From Lingula anatina (taxonomy: Eukaryota > Brachiopoda > Lingulata > Lingulida > Lingulidae), in the NCBI RefSeq assembly GCF_001039355.2, contig NW_019775411.1, positions 3,581-39,972 on the forward strand: a stretch of 36,392 nucleotides of DNA, written 5' to 3'. The notes below the pieces were generated by a model, which saw only the letters and a program-made list of their open reading frames with translations, ran no database searches and was not told the DNA's origin. The first letter of the stretch is position 1. Each line of letters begins with the position of its first letter. A program made the position numbers and the translations under genes. Shown one piece after another: positions 11,362 to 21,950 of the stretch.

Positions 11362-13273
11362 CTATCGCCTAAGGCCAGTGAGTGCGGCAATGCCCCCCAC
11401 AATTACAGCCATAGACCCCAAAAACATTGTCCAGATGGTTTGTGCCTGAAATAATATTAATCAATGAAAAAAATAACAATAATGATAATCAAATGTCTTA
11501 ATAAAATGAAAAAGAAACAATATAATAAAATATAAAAAGCAATTATTTATCAAACAAATAAGTGTACTGCTTCGGTTTAAACATTTTACAAATCAATAAT
11601 GTTCATTTTGTTATGGATATGACAGTTAAATACATTCACTGTGTTAGCTGCGAAAGTGATCACGCGACCACGTTTGCTGCATAAGGCCGTTCAGAGCAAG
11701 TAGATCCGCGAACTTACAGATCCCTAGATTAAATCTGGCCGACCCACTTGAAAACTTGCTGCATGTTTCCCTAAAAAAATACCGAATGGATCCCCGCAAA
11801 AATAGGGAATACACAGGTAAAGCGTAAGCTTTCAAGTGGTTGGGTCATATTTCAACCAGGATCTGTTAGTCTGCGGATAAATTTGAAAAAATGTGGCCTT
11901 GAGGAGCAAAATGGGATGATGTTCTGTGTGCCAGAATGAGTGTCTGATGAATGAAAGAAATGGAAATGACTGACAATATATAGATGAATGGAAAGTTTTA
12001 TGGATGAATGAAAGGTGGACAGAGACAAAGACATGAAACAGACAGACAGACAGGCAGGGCGAACAAAGAAAGTGAAAAGTAATTATAATAAGGACACCAC
12101 ACTGGAAAATAAAAAAGACGGATAAAGAAATAATAAAAACAAATAACCTAAATTGAAGTTAATAAAAAAGAAAAAAAAAAACAACAACAAATAAAAAAAA
12201 ACATACCTGTTCACTGCACTCTTCACCATATCTACACCAGGCTACAAAATGTTCACTATTTCTCAAGAAGAGATTGAACTCGCTCACTCCCAGCTTTGAC
12301 AGAGCCCTCGTCACTATCACATCACAGCTGAAACAAGAGAATTTGGGTGTGAGATGAATTTGTTCCACATTATCTGCTCGATTTCATACTGCAAATTACT
12401 CCTCAAGAATTTAAGTATAAAACAAAGAATGAAAGAATTAATGTTTTAAAAATATTGTAAAGAATTAACATTATAATTGACATGTCAAGCGCTACTAAAG
12501 CACGAATTAACATTTATAATTGACATGTCAAGGGCGCCTTAAAATATTGACTTAATACTGAAATATAATGTATTTCAAACATTTTAGTATTGAAAAAAGA
12601 ATAAAAGAAATTTTACTTTATCAAGTATTATGCTTATAAACACTAAGTAATTGACGTGTCAAGCTTCATTAAAAAAGAATAAACAAGAATAATCCTATTA
12701 GATTACCATTTCGTATTTAGTCATCTAACATGTCTGTATTGGCAACAGACATTTACCTGTATTTGGCGTCCCTTCTGTTGTTTTTGAACGCCTTACTCCT
12801 CCCTGCCACTGTCCAAAAGGAATCCCTTCGAACTACCCCCGTCATAGAACGCTCACTAGAGGAACTGAAGACACCTCCTGAATTGCGTTCAATAAAATGG
12901 ACCACTTCTTCATTACCTAATTTTAAATTTTATTTTTTTATTTAATATAAAATCTCAACTTCAAACCGCTCCGTTTTGATGTGTTAAAAATCATTCCTCC
13001 TGACTTTTACTGACACAGCGTGTGTGTATGTGTATCCATGTGTGTGAGAGTAATGCTCCATTATGGTACTATTTTACTGTTAACGTTAGGGTTTTAGTTC
13101 ATAAACAGTATCGAGCCAAAGAATCTGCTGATATTTTATGAGGGGTACAAAATAACCCACTCACCAATATAAACGGCCCAGTGGGAGAAGAGCCACGACC
13201 TTTGGAACTCCACCAGGTCTCCCGGCACAAGGGAATCTAACACTGCCTGGTTATGACGCCTCACGTCTTCCAT
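11362..13273 (-). CDS. PLAAT/LRAT-family (H-rev107-like) protein with serine at the catalytic cysteine position
   Basis: Complete four-exon gene: 13273-13165, 12916-12757, 12327-12207, 11445-11362, all GT-AG with matching phases, giving 157 residues (vertebrate PLAATs are about 160-170). The family are NlpC/P60-fold thiol acyltransferases or phospholipases on membranes. Residues 18-37 read VPGDLVEFQRSWLFSHWAVY plus IG, with catalytic His31. VVHF supplies the second histidine, His43, 12 residues on, as in PLAAT3 His23/His35. The nucleophile motif NCEHF reads NSEHF here: Ser114, codon AGT at 12257-12255. FVAWCRYG follows as expected. Residues 135-154 form a C-terminal membrane anchor (TMFLGSMAVIVGGIAALTG) and the protein ends LRR. 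The start is the only ATG in frame with the first exon. Everything else is intact, so this looks like a gene with an altered active site rather than a decayed copy; a sequencing error in one base is the alternative. Confidence 0.92.
12462..12545. repeat. 42-bp tandem duplication in PLAAT-like intron 2
   Basis: GAATTAACAT-T-ATAATTGACATGTCAAG starts at 12462 and again at 12504. A diverged third match, TAATTGACGTGTCAAG, lies near 12648. It is intronic and shows no coding potential. Confidence 0.7.
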
Positions 13274-14306
13274 ATTTCATTGTCCCTCGGTAATACACTG
13301 TAGCTATAGCTCCTGATCCACAAAATTCTGTAGATCAGCTAGAGTTTACGGAGAACAACCTCGCTTACTCGTGGCTGTATCGTTCTAGACACGACTTTTA
13401 ATTTGGGAAGTCACATGCCCCTTGAAATCAATCAAGGACTACGTTTAGCTTTGACGTCATCGGCACTGTTCGCATTTGATGGGATCCACTAATCTTATTT
13501 GACCGGGTCAAAGTTCTCATTTTATTTGTAAATATATAATTCATTATTATTATTCATCCGCTTATTTTGTAAGGAACTTATTATGATTATCAAAATATCT
13601 GTATTGACTCATGAAATGTTAGTCCCTCAATTAAAACATATTTCAAAACGAAAGGAGACGCCAGAAATGTTCACCTTTATATTGCACCGACTTGGTCTTA
13701 TAAGGTTTACATAGTGCTGTTTCATTTAACAGCCTCTATCTTCTTATATATTAATTGGATCACACCAAAGACACTTATCAATTTTAAAGAGGAAAACATG
13801 AAACGTTAGCAGCTGTTTTTTGGTCAATTTATCTAAAAGACAAACAAACGATTTCAGTTTATAAAAGCGCTTGGAACTCCACAAGACAGTGGACTCCAAT
13901 TGCATGAAAACTGTCGTCTGTTTATACTTTTTCGCGTGAAAATTCCGTACACCAATCAAGACCTCTGAGATACCATCTTATCCTTTTGTGCTTACTGAAA
14001 ACGAGCGTGTCTCGGATCACGAAATTGGTACCTGTCCAAAAAAGACAAGGACCACAAGCTTAAGAATTGATAACAACGTTAACAATTATGATAAAACAAA
14101 GGGAACGCGGTTGATGATTGTCTATTCTATGAACTGTCCGTATCGCGTTTTCACGAAGAGACCACTTAATCGCTCTTAAACAGATACCCAAAGAGACAAA
14201 GTGCATTCCACTAAGTTAACCTAGCAAATTTAATCGAACATTAATATTTTATCTACTTGTTGACCTTTTCTCTTTTAAATTGACACGATGTCATGAAGTC
14301 CGACAT

Positions 14307-14309
<3 letters not shown>
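13274..14309. other. Upstream of the PLAAT-like gene; nothing recognised
   Basis: AT-rich DNA that should contain the 5' UTR and promoter of the PLAAT-like gene. No exon, RNA gene or mobile element was recognised. The 60-70 codon frames here have no family motif. Confidence 0.4.

Positions 14310-14379
<70 letters not shown>
14310..14379. repeat. TA dinucleotide microsatellite
   Basis: Uninterrupted TA repeat of about 35 units. Confidence 0.97.
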
Positions 14380-14382
<3 letters not shown>

Positions 14383-16680
14383 CGTTAGCTTTAGGTGGTG
14401 ATTTATTAACTCACTGTCTAATAAATAAAGCCTGTATGACAGTTATTGAAAGTTGCTGAACTAAGTCCGTTTACATTAACTAAATAGTAGTAATTTAGAC
14501 GGAATTGTCAAGATAGGTCTGTTACGGGCTAGATGTTAGTGGTGATTGATTAAACGATTATTATAAGTCTATGGATAACTTGATTATGAGAACAGAACAG
14601 AATCTTGAGAATTAATCTGATTGATTAGGTAACTTAATTATGAACATCTATAATATTGAGAACGGTACTGCATTAACGTAGGTCTGCGATCACTGAAGGT
14701 TTTCTTTATAGTTCATTTTCATTTGCAACATTTTATGATTCATTTGAATTGCACTGCATTACATTGCTTCTACCATATAATCACTAGACCCAATGATATC
14801 TTGACCGATTTGTTTGCGATAACTACTCGTATATCGGTGGTTAAAGGTATTTTAAAAAGTTGTGAAAGCCTGACACTGGTTGACGTGTGCATGCTTTGAA
14901 GCAGATGAGATGGGAAGGGCAGATTAATTTTATTTTTTCCCCTTTCGTAATGAGAACGTAGTCTTCCATAAGTAATTCCATTACTTTTTTTTTATTTATG
15001 ATAAGTTTATATGACTTGAAACTAACTGATGACATTCAGTATACCAGTAAAGGGCAAAAGCTGTGGAGGTTTTTTTTTAAATCACTTGTTCAGATTTTCT
15101 TTTTATCTTACCTATTAACCCATTACAGTGACTTCATATTTGCTCCGTAACACTAGTCCAGCAACCATACTGGAGGGAAAGAACGATGGGGAATAGTAGC
15201 GTAAATACATGTATAGGTAAACCAAATAAAATAAACTAAACTTCACATCGCGATCAAGTACACCAAAAGGAAAAGTGTATATACATTTGAAAACTACAGC
15301 TGATCAGCAGGATCGACCCATATAAACTCAGGACAGTCCAAAGACGAGAAATCCTGACTTATCCCAACATCGTGGAATTGTCAGAAGCTAGTTCAGTTAT
15401 CTTGTACTTCATTTTTCTTGTTCACTGGATAATAACAGTTATAGTTTTAGAGAGTTTAATGTGTAATCATAAGTTCAATCTTTCATAGTAGCAACTTTTT
15501 ACATAAAGGATAGATGAAAGAAGAAATTTGAACTGACCATTGGGATCGACCCTTTAGGACTCAAAGAAGACAGTATGCAGAGTTGTCTTATAACAAGAAA
15601 TATTGCTGTCAGATATGATTTAACTGAACATCATGAAGCTCTCAGAAATTATTTCAGCATTCTTGTAGTTCATTTTGGTTCATTAGGAAGTACATGTAAC
15701 ATGACTCTTGTTTGAGAGTTCAATATTTTATTATGAATTCAACCATTCACATTAGCAACATAATGCATTGTTAGCATTTTATTATTAGTCCAGACATTCA
15801 CAGAAGAAAGGCATTTCAAACTTATTAATTTATGATATCCAATGTAGCATAACAACAAGGCAGTACATGAATTGATCTTCATTTGATAAAAATATAGGAA
15901 AATGCACATTTTGTATGAATAAAAGTAAACATAAAATGCAAAACATTGTTGACATTGTTGCACAATTCAATGACAGATTATCAGGGTCCCTTTCCTTTCG
16001 GTTGATAACACTGACATGAAAAATATTTCCATACTTTTAATGATAAAATGCAACATGTACATGAGCATATTAAGTCGAATCAAGGCACTATAATCTTAGA
16101 AACCTGTTTGGTATATTTTTATCTATGTCTAGAGAAATGCTTGGTTGAAGACTCACAATTGATATGTGCTGTGTGCAATAATTGTGTGTAGGTATGTACA
16201 TATAATTGTGTTACTAAGCAGTTTGTAATTTCATTTAGGAGAATTCCACAACTGGTGGTCACAATTTAAAAAATGTGCAACCAACAAGAGCTAAATCTTT
16301 TCTTGATACAGGACAGCCATCTGTTTCTCCATATCAGACCATCTGTGAGAAGTGTAACATACAAAGTATTATATTTTTTGCAAACTTTTCTATTTAGCCT
16401 TTAAAAATATGAGAAAGAAAAAGTGTTTTCATTTCTTCTTGTGCTTCTGCTCACAATTCTAAATAAATAGAATACCTATCCTTGTTGTATGCAAGCTATC
16501 AGGATAACAACTTAAACGACAAATGAACAATTAAATAACTCCTGTCATGCACTGAATTTCACTCTCCTGATGTTCAGATTCTGTCTCCTCAGCTGGTCAC
16601 AAAGATATAAGAATATTATTTCGCTGCTTCTACCTTGTGTGCCATCTAGCTGCCTTTTTGTACCTGTCACCTATTGTTGT
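14380..16680. other. Anonymous AT-rich stretch with a diverged internal duplication
   Basis: No gene recognised. Two segments starting at about 15311 and 15545 share GATCGACCC, ACTCA, GACAGT and, further on, a TTCAG-x-CTTGTA-TTCATTTT pattern and TAGCAAC. They look like diverged copies of a roughly 240-bp unit. Neither copy shows coding evidence. Confidence 0.35.
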
Positions 16681-16684
16681 TGTT

Positions 16685-16724
16685 TTTATTTTATTTTATT
16701 TTATTTTATTTTATTTATTATTTC

Positions 16725-16764
<40 letters not shown>

Positions 16765-16800
16765 TTATTATTTATTTATTTATTTATTTTTTTTTTTTTG
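16685..16800. repeat. Compound TTTTA / ATT / TTTA microsatellite
   Basis: TTTTA repeats, then ATT, then ATTT, ending in a T run. The adjoining open frames (strings of I, F, Y, L) are artefacts of the repeat. A smaller ATT array lies at about 17085-17109. Confidence 0.95.
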
Positions 16801-17109
16801 ATAATCAAGATTTACTTGCACCCAATCATTCATTACTTCTGTGTGTGCGAGATTATTTTAATAGAAAAGATTTGAATTGTGTTATTAAGTCTGTCCACAT
16901 TATACGTAGAATGTTTTCTTATATTTTCAGATACTAGTAACAAGAGGGACCCAGCTGAAGGGAATGAAGGTCCAAGATCATTTGCTGTTCAGTCTTAGCC
17001 TAAACTTCAATGTAAAGGTGGGAAATCTTCATTAGGCCCTATATATTTTTCACTTTGTGTACTTTAACTTATGACAATTGTATTGATTATTATTATTATT
17101 ATTATTATT

Positions 17110-17980
17110 GCCACAGATGTCCAGACAAACAGAAATGCAATATGTCACATGCAGAATATTCTGGTCACATGATGTATGCCTCTGACAAATCTCTTCAGCA
17201 GCACATGGTCAGGATTTACATTGAATTGAGTTCATAACGGATTTGAATTACTTTAAATCATTTTAACTACTTAAAATTACATCGTTTTAGGTTGTGTCCA
17301 CTGACTGCTGACCGTTGAAGAAAATTCAGTGACATACCTCAAATTTCATGTGTGAATAGCCCCACCCCCTTTGACAGCACAGTACAGGAGACCACAATTT
17401 TGTGAGACTATGTCTCGATTTTACAAGTGAAGGGCAGCTCTTTTGCAAGCTTTGAAAATTTCTATGTATATTTGACTTAGAACCAAAATGTTATAGGGTC
17501 CACAGAGGCACCAAATGGAGAGATTATGTTCATAATTAATTTTGACACACTTTAATATATGAAAGCAAAACATGAAAAGATTTTACATAAGATGAATTTT
17601 TATATGCATTTGTACTATGTGAAACTTAGAGAGTTTTCAAGCCTTAATTCATATGTCATGAAGTCTAAAATCATTGTGCAATAAACTTGCAAATGAAATG
17701 TGTATAATAAAGTGTACTGTGGGATAATCATATAAATTCAATTTGAACTTTTATCTTATCCCATAATAGTAGTGTGGAAAAATAAAACTGACTTAATATA
17801 ATGAAAAAGCTGGACAAGATTTTACTATGAAGATTTCTATCTGACACTTGTGATAAATGTGCATATATATGTTTTTTTAATTCTTTGATTATTAACCATT
17901 TCTTTATACAAGATCAACTCTACGTCAGATTTCATCTTTTTTATTCCTGTATTTTTATTTATTCATTTCTTTTTTAATGA
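17110..17980. other. Anonymous AT-rich stretch, nothing recognised
   Basis: No exon with both a plausible splice frame and a family motif was seen. A short cysteine- and histidine-containing frame at about 17116-17235 has no recognisable finger spacing. Confidence 0.35.
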
Positions 17981-17984
17981 AGTG

Positions 17985-18115
17985 ATCATTTCCGATTAAG
18001 ATGGACGTTTAAGCACGACCAGCAATAGCAAAATGAATGCCAGCACGAAGGTTGAACTAAAATCAACATGTTCGTTCTGACAAATAATTAATATCCCTGA
18101 AACTATCATTTAAGG
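17985..18115. repeat. Dispersed repeat, copy 2
   Basis: Second copy of the repeat at 9911-10010, with the same order of blocks and ending at TTAA (near 18112). It carries about 30 extra bases after ACCAGCAATAG. Confidence 0.7.
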
Positions 18116-18776
18116 GGTTTAGAATATAAACGAAAAAGTCCAAAACTAATGCAGATAATTAAATTTCCTATTAACTAAAGGATATGGTCTAGCAAGCAAA
18201 AGTATTTTCCAAAGTTTGTAGTCACAGTGTAACACGAGTGACGTAATATCAGGTTTTGGGGCTAAAATTGTCATTTTTTTAATCAAGATTTTCTCTTAAA
18301 CAAAAAGCCCTATAAATACGATTGAAATAGCTTTCTAAAGGATAGCACAAAAACCAGTAAACTTAGTCAGGATTTTATCTTATTATTTTTACTTTTGATT
18401 TTATTTTGATAAAACGTGAATTTACGAAATATATATGGACCCTCCACTTTCAGTATTAATAACTTCAAAAATAAAAGGCCAATTAAAAATCCAAGACTTA
18501 GTTGACTAGATATTATACTGAAACACAGATACATCAAATTTCATGTCAATCTGACATTTAAAGAATGAGATATGTGGATTGAAGTTTAGGCTATGTTATC
18601 AATCTTTAAAGGTATACTGTGATGAAAAAACGGGTTAAAACTATCTATTAGGTGCCCAAAAGTCATTTTTGAGTAATGAAAAAAAAGTTCTTACGTTTAT
18701 TTAGTTTTTAAAGCCGATTTTATGCAGGTGTGAATGTAGTTTACGATACTCCCGCGTGGCGGCGCTTTGAGGCGAG

Positions 18777-18787
18777 TGACGTCATTG
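18777..18787 (+). promoter_or_regulatory. CRE plus inverted CCAAT box upstream of the P2X7-ballast gene
   Basis: TGACGTCA (18777-18784) overlaps ATTGG (18783-18787), about 90 bp upstream of the ATG at 18876 in a locally GC-rich stretch. The THAP gene has a similar pair at a similar distance. Promoter role is inferred. Confidence 0.45.
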
Positions 18788-18875
18788 GCGTCGAGGCTCA
18801 GAAAGCCATATTCGATTCAGCTATCCGCTTACTTACATTTATACTCGATCGCTTTGTCTGAACTATTTTGTAAAA

Positions 18876-19622
18876 ATGAACAGAGAACGAATTGAAGGAT
18901 ATTTGTTTGAACCAGAGGGTATTGCAGAAGATGTGGATGATGCAGAGTGGAAAACGGACCAGGAAGATAGTGAAGGAGAGCTCTCAGTCAGCCGACTAAA
19001 CGATTTGGCGTGGTGTGTGTGAGTGTGGCCATTGTGAGCTTATGCCCACCTTTGTGGAATCAACGTGCTGTAGTGAAAACACTGCTGTGTCTGCCAAAAT
19101 GAAGCACGATACCAGATGCGTTACAGAACTACAGACCTTCAATAATGCATGTTTAGACGCAGACATGCTGGAGATCCTCATGGCATCGATGAAAGAAGTG
19201 CTCGGGGAAAGTCTGCGTGACCCAATTACGAACAGGTAAGACAATGGCGGCGCTTTTCGGAATGTCGTTTAGTCCGGTTGTATTTTAATTTCCACTAAAC
19301 TAAGTCCTGTATATTAACTCATTTTATATTAAAATAATTATTTAACTGATTATTATCGTTCATTGAAGCGGTGGTGACATGTTCGACTGAGAATAACACA
19401 CAAAATGATCATACCACATTTTTATTTTCTAGAATGTACAGATATGTGGCGTACAGAAGCTTCACATGGTGGATATATGGGAAGCTGGGGAGGAGGCGAA
19501 GGAAAGTTATTCCTGCCTGTGTAGTGACCTCAATAAGGAAACGGTTTCCAGAAAAAGATGGATGTTATGAAGGTTATCATGAGGTACTGGGTGGACCAAT
19601 GGACGGCCATGAGGATTTGTGA
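18876..19622 (+). pseudogene. P2X7 C-terminal 'ballast' zinc-domain protein, two exons, frameshifted
   Basis: Exon 1 is 18876-19235 (donor GTAAGA) and exon 2 is 19433-19622 (acceptor TTTTCTAG). The joined frame gives the Arg in NRMYRYVAYR. The order matches the cysteine-rich cytosolic ballast of P2X7 receptors: WC-x-CGHC, ELMPT..EST-CC, a helical middle (CLDADMLEILM), NR-YRYVAYRSFTWW, IPACVVTSIRKRFPEKDGCY, GY. No P2X channel domain is present; free-standing ballast proteins are known in invertebrates. The ATG is followed by an acidic leader (EPEGIAEDVDDAEWKTDQED). The first frame stops at TGA 19020-19022 inside WC-x-CG, because a GT tract (19014-19020) shifts the frame by a net +1; the downstream frame is then open. 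Pseudogene, allele variant or assembly error cannot be separated from one sequence. Confidence 0.8.
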
Positions 19623-20086
19623 TTATGCTCAATATATGAATAGGCCTACATTTAAACATTTATTTTTGCTTTATTTTTGTGACTGTGGACCTTTACAATG
19701 AACTGCATTTAGAACATGAACTCTGTACAGTTAATGCATAACATACATCTGTAGTGCTCATCAGTCTGCTGCTACAATTCACACTGATTATTTTTACAAT
19801 GATTAGAATATACATTTGAAGGATCAACTGTACTTGTATATATTCATAAAATAAGGACACATCAACTGCTCAAGTTACTGAATAGTATCACAAGTACAAA
19901 GACTTCTTAATTCAGCTAATATTTTTACTCATATTAAATGATATGTAATACTCCGTACTTAAACGCAGATTGCAAGAAATGTATTTTTTCTTTTACGTTG
20001 AGCTATGTCACTCAAACAAGAAATTGAGTATGTAAGATTTTTTGAACCATCTGAACACTTCATATTTGTATATACAGGGGTCAAGT
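19623..20086. other. Spacer between the convergent ballast and THAP genes
   Basis: AT-rich, with no coding potential seen; should contain the 3' UTRs of the two convergent transcripts. Confidence 0.4.
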
Positions 20087-20217
20087 CTAATAGGTCAGTT
20101 TGCGGAATCTAGAAATGTGTCCCTGTACAACTTCATCTTTAGTGGGCTTCGGCGTCTTGGCCACAGTGTTCCTTGCTAACTCTGGGACAAAAATCTTGTC
20201 AATTTCTTCCCAAAGCC
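20087..20217 (-). CDS. Putative terminal exon of the THAP gene
   Basis: On the minus strand an acceptor (GGAAATTACAG) is followed by an open frame, LWEEIDKIFVPELARNTVAK..., ending in RFRKLTY and TAG at 20089-20087. The composition (charged, with KTPKPTKDE) looks protein-like, but no family is recognised. It enters with two bases, so the preceding exon must leave one. The only phase-compatible donor seen at the end of the THAP exon is a weak AAAAAA|GTTCGT just before the in-frame stop. Membership in the THAP gene is inferred from position and strand. Confidence 0.4.
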
Positions 20218-21173
20218 CTGTAATTTCCAATAAACAGATAATGTTAATCATTGTAATATAATAAAAATAAGTTGACCAACAAAAATATATGAAATGTATA
20301 AGGTTGTCTTTGTCACATTTATATCCTAAAACAGTCACATTATAAAGAATGAGGCACAGTATCTCTCTTCTGGACTATCATTTCAGAATCTATTATATTG
20401 TGAATCTGAAAAAAAAAAATGTATAAAATCGAAATCTTACATTATGTGGATTTATGTAGTTACTAGACAAAATAATCACTGCTATTTCAGAATCCTAACC
20501 ATGGATGTTCCATCTGCATTACACAAAAATATGTCAGCAAATTTTTGAGTAAATGCATGATTAGATTTAAAAAATTTTCAAAAAAATATTATCTCTGCGT
20601 GTGACAGGTAATATGAACTTTAGACCAAAGGGCAAAGGCTTTAGGCGCTTGCTAGCAGTGCAAACTAAAAGCGATACACACAATTGATCACTACATGATC
20701 ATTTATAAATTCAAATTTTTGAAGATAGATACACAAAAGAAGATGAATTCCCTACGTGGTTATCATTTATTAACCAACAAAATACACCAAAACTATGTTA
20801 ACAGTAAAGGTTTGGAAGCAGGGCAGCAAACATAGTTTTTCACACATGCCCATCTGTCGCGTCGGCTGAACGTTCTTATCCCGACTGATAAGAGAAAGTT
20901 ACCTAATACATGCAGGTGTGACAGCTAACATTATTTTTCACACCCGTGCAGTTTACCAGTGTCATTCCGGGAGAGCCAGGTCAGTGGACAAAAGGCCAAA
21001 GATATCGGACTGATAGCATCGGACACTACATTTCACACCTCTGCAACGTACCTCGCTACTTCCGCCTTACACGTGATCAGTGCAGCAGTATGTCGAGTAA
21101 AAATTTGATTCCACTATCATGTTATATTAAAGTTTTCACTAACATAATAAAAAAATTCGACAACGTACCTCTG

Positions 21174-21452
21174 CTACGAACTTTTTTGGGGCTCTAGAAG
21201 CTCTAGAGACTCTAGTTTTTTCCGTGTTTTTCCACCGCACAATTCAGCTCGCAGGTCACGTACGAAGCATTCCGGCTCGAAGTGGTCGCTACAGATCCTC
21301 GCGTGTTTTGACACTGTGCTGGGATTTTTTAACTTCAGAGAATTGAGCCAAATTTTACGTTTTGCGGCATCCGCAGGCAGGACATAATAGCAGATGTCTT
21401 TCTTATCGTAACCTAAATTACGGCACCCGGGAGCAACACAACTTTGCGGCAT
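21174..21452 (-). CDS. THAP zinc-finger domain protein, first exon or short ORF
   Basis: 92-codon frame starting MPQSCVAPGC. It is a complete C2CH THAP DNA-binding domain: Cys5 and Cys10 (C-x4-C), then Cys54 and His57 in CSDHF. These numbers equal those of human THAP1. The conserved Pro26, Trp35 and Phe58 are present, followed by ECF. After the domain comes a CTAGAG-repeat-encoded tail (LESLELLEPQKSS) and TAG. A strong donor (GTACGT) lies just 3' of the stop, and a weaker one (GTTCGT) just before it. THAP domains occur in P-element and Kolobok transposases and in domesticated regulators. No transposase core follows here. Product: DNA-binding protein by family; whether it binds the element's own ends is speculation. 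Confidence 0.85.
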   Translation of the reverse strand: MPQSCVAPGCRNLGYDKKDICYYVLPADAAKRKIWLNSLKLKNPSTVSKHARICSDHFEPECFVRDLRAELCGGKTRKKLESLELLEPQKSS

Positions 21453-21544
21453 TTTGTTTTTCTGACACCTAGATGTTTAGTCACCTACTGCATAGTAGGC
21501 CTATATACTATTACTAGTACAGCTGTGGAAAGCTACTCCCCGGG

Positions 21545-21568
21545 TTACGTCACTAGAAACTGACCAAT
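21545..21568 (-). promoter_or_regulatory. CRE-like site and inverted CCAAT box upstream of the THAP gene
   Basis: On the minus strand ATTGG (plus-strand CCAAT 21564-21568) is followed by TGACGTAA (plus-strand 21545-21552), about 95-115 bp upstream of the THAP ATG. It mirrors the site pair of the ballast gene. Promoter role is inferred. Confidence 0.4.
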
Positions 21569-21914
21569 CAGAATTTTCTCATCTAAATCTCATCTTTTCT
21601 CTCTAAAACTTAAAATGAACAATTTTTTGACGTCGATTTATAGTTTTTATACTGTAAAAAAAGCAGTGAACGCTCTGTGTTCCTAGAGCACAGTAGGCCT
21701 TTAAAGCTGAGAAATCGCTCATAAACCATTTGGCTCAGGTAATTGGGCTAATTTAGCAAATTAATTGCACCTCCACCTTACCTGTTATGATCTTATTGAT
21801 CGGGAAGGTCTATACACCATTACGTGTTAAAATTGGGTTGTTTGTTTCTATCTAGATGCCAGAAAATCTTACTTTTGTATGCAAACTTATTCGCACCACG
21901 AAAGCCGCTCTTCC

Positions 21915-21950
21915 CTGAGAAATGATTGACAGCTGAGAAATGATTGACAG
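21915..21950. repeat. 18-bp perfect tandem duplication at the 5' junction of the LINE
   Basis: CTGAGAAATGATTGACAG occurs twice back to back, directly before the first LINE codons. AGCTGAGAAAT also occurs at about 21704-21714. Confidence 0.9.

Larger units (their letters stand above)
18610..21700. mobile_element. Putative TTAA-type DNA transposon carrying a P2X7-ballast gene and a THAP gene
   Basis: The left end reads TTAA|AGGTATACTGTG (TTAA 18606-18609). The right end, reverse-complemented, reads TTAA|AGGCCTACTGTG (TTAA 21701-21704). The 12-bp termini match at 10 of 12 positions and the TTAA is duplicated. TTAA target duplications are typical of the Kolobok and piggyBac superfamilies, and Kolobok transposases carry THAP domains. 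Inside are two convergent genes, one reading in from each end. No DDE catalytic domain was seen, so if mobile it would need a transposase in trans. The alternative is two unrelated genes flanked by a chance match. TTTAAAGG alone is weak; the TACTGTG extension makes it worth testing. Confidence 0.5.
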
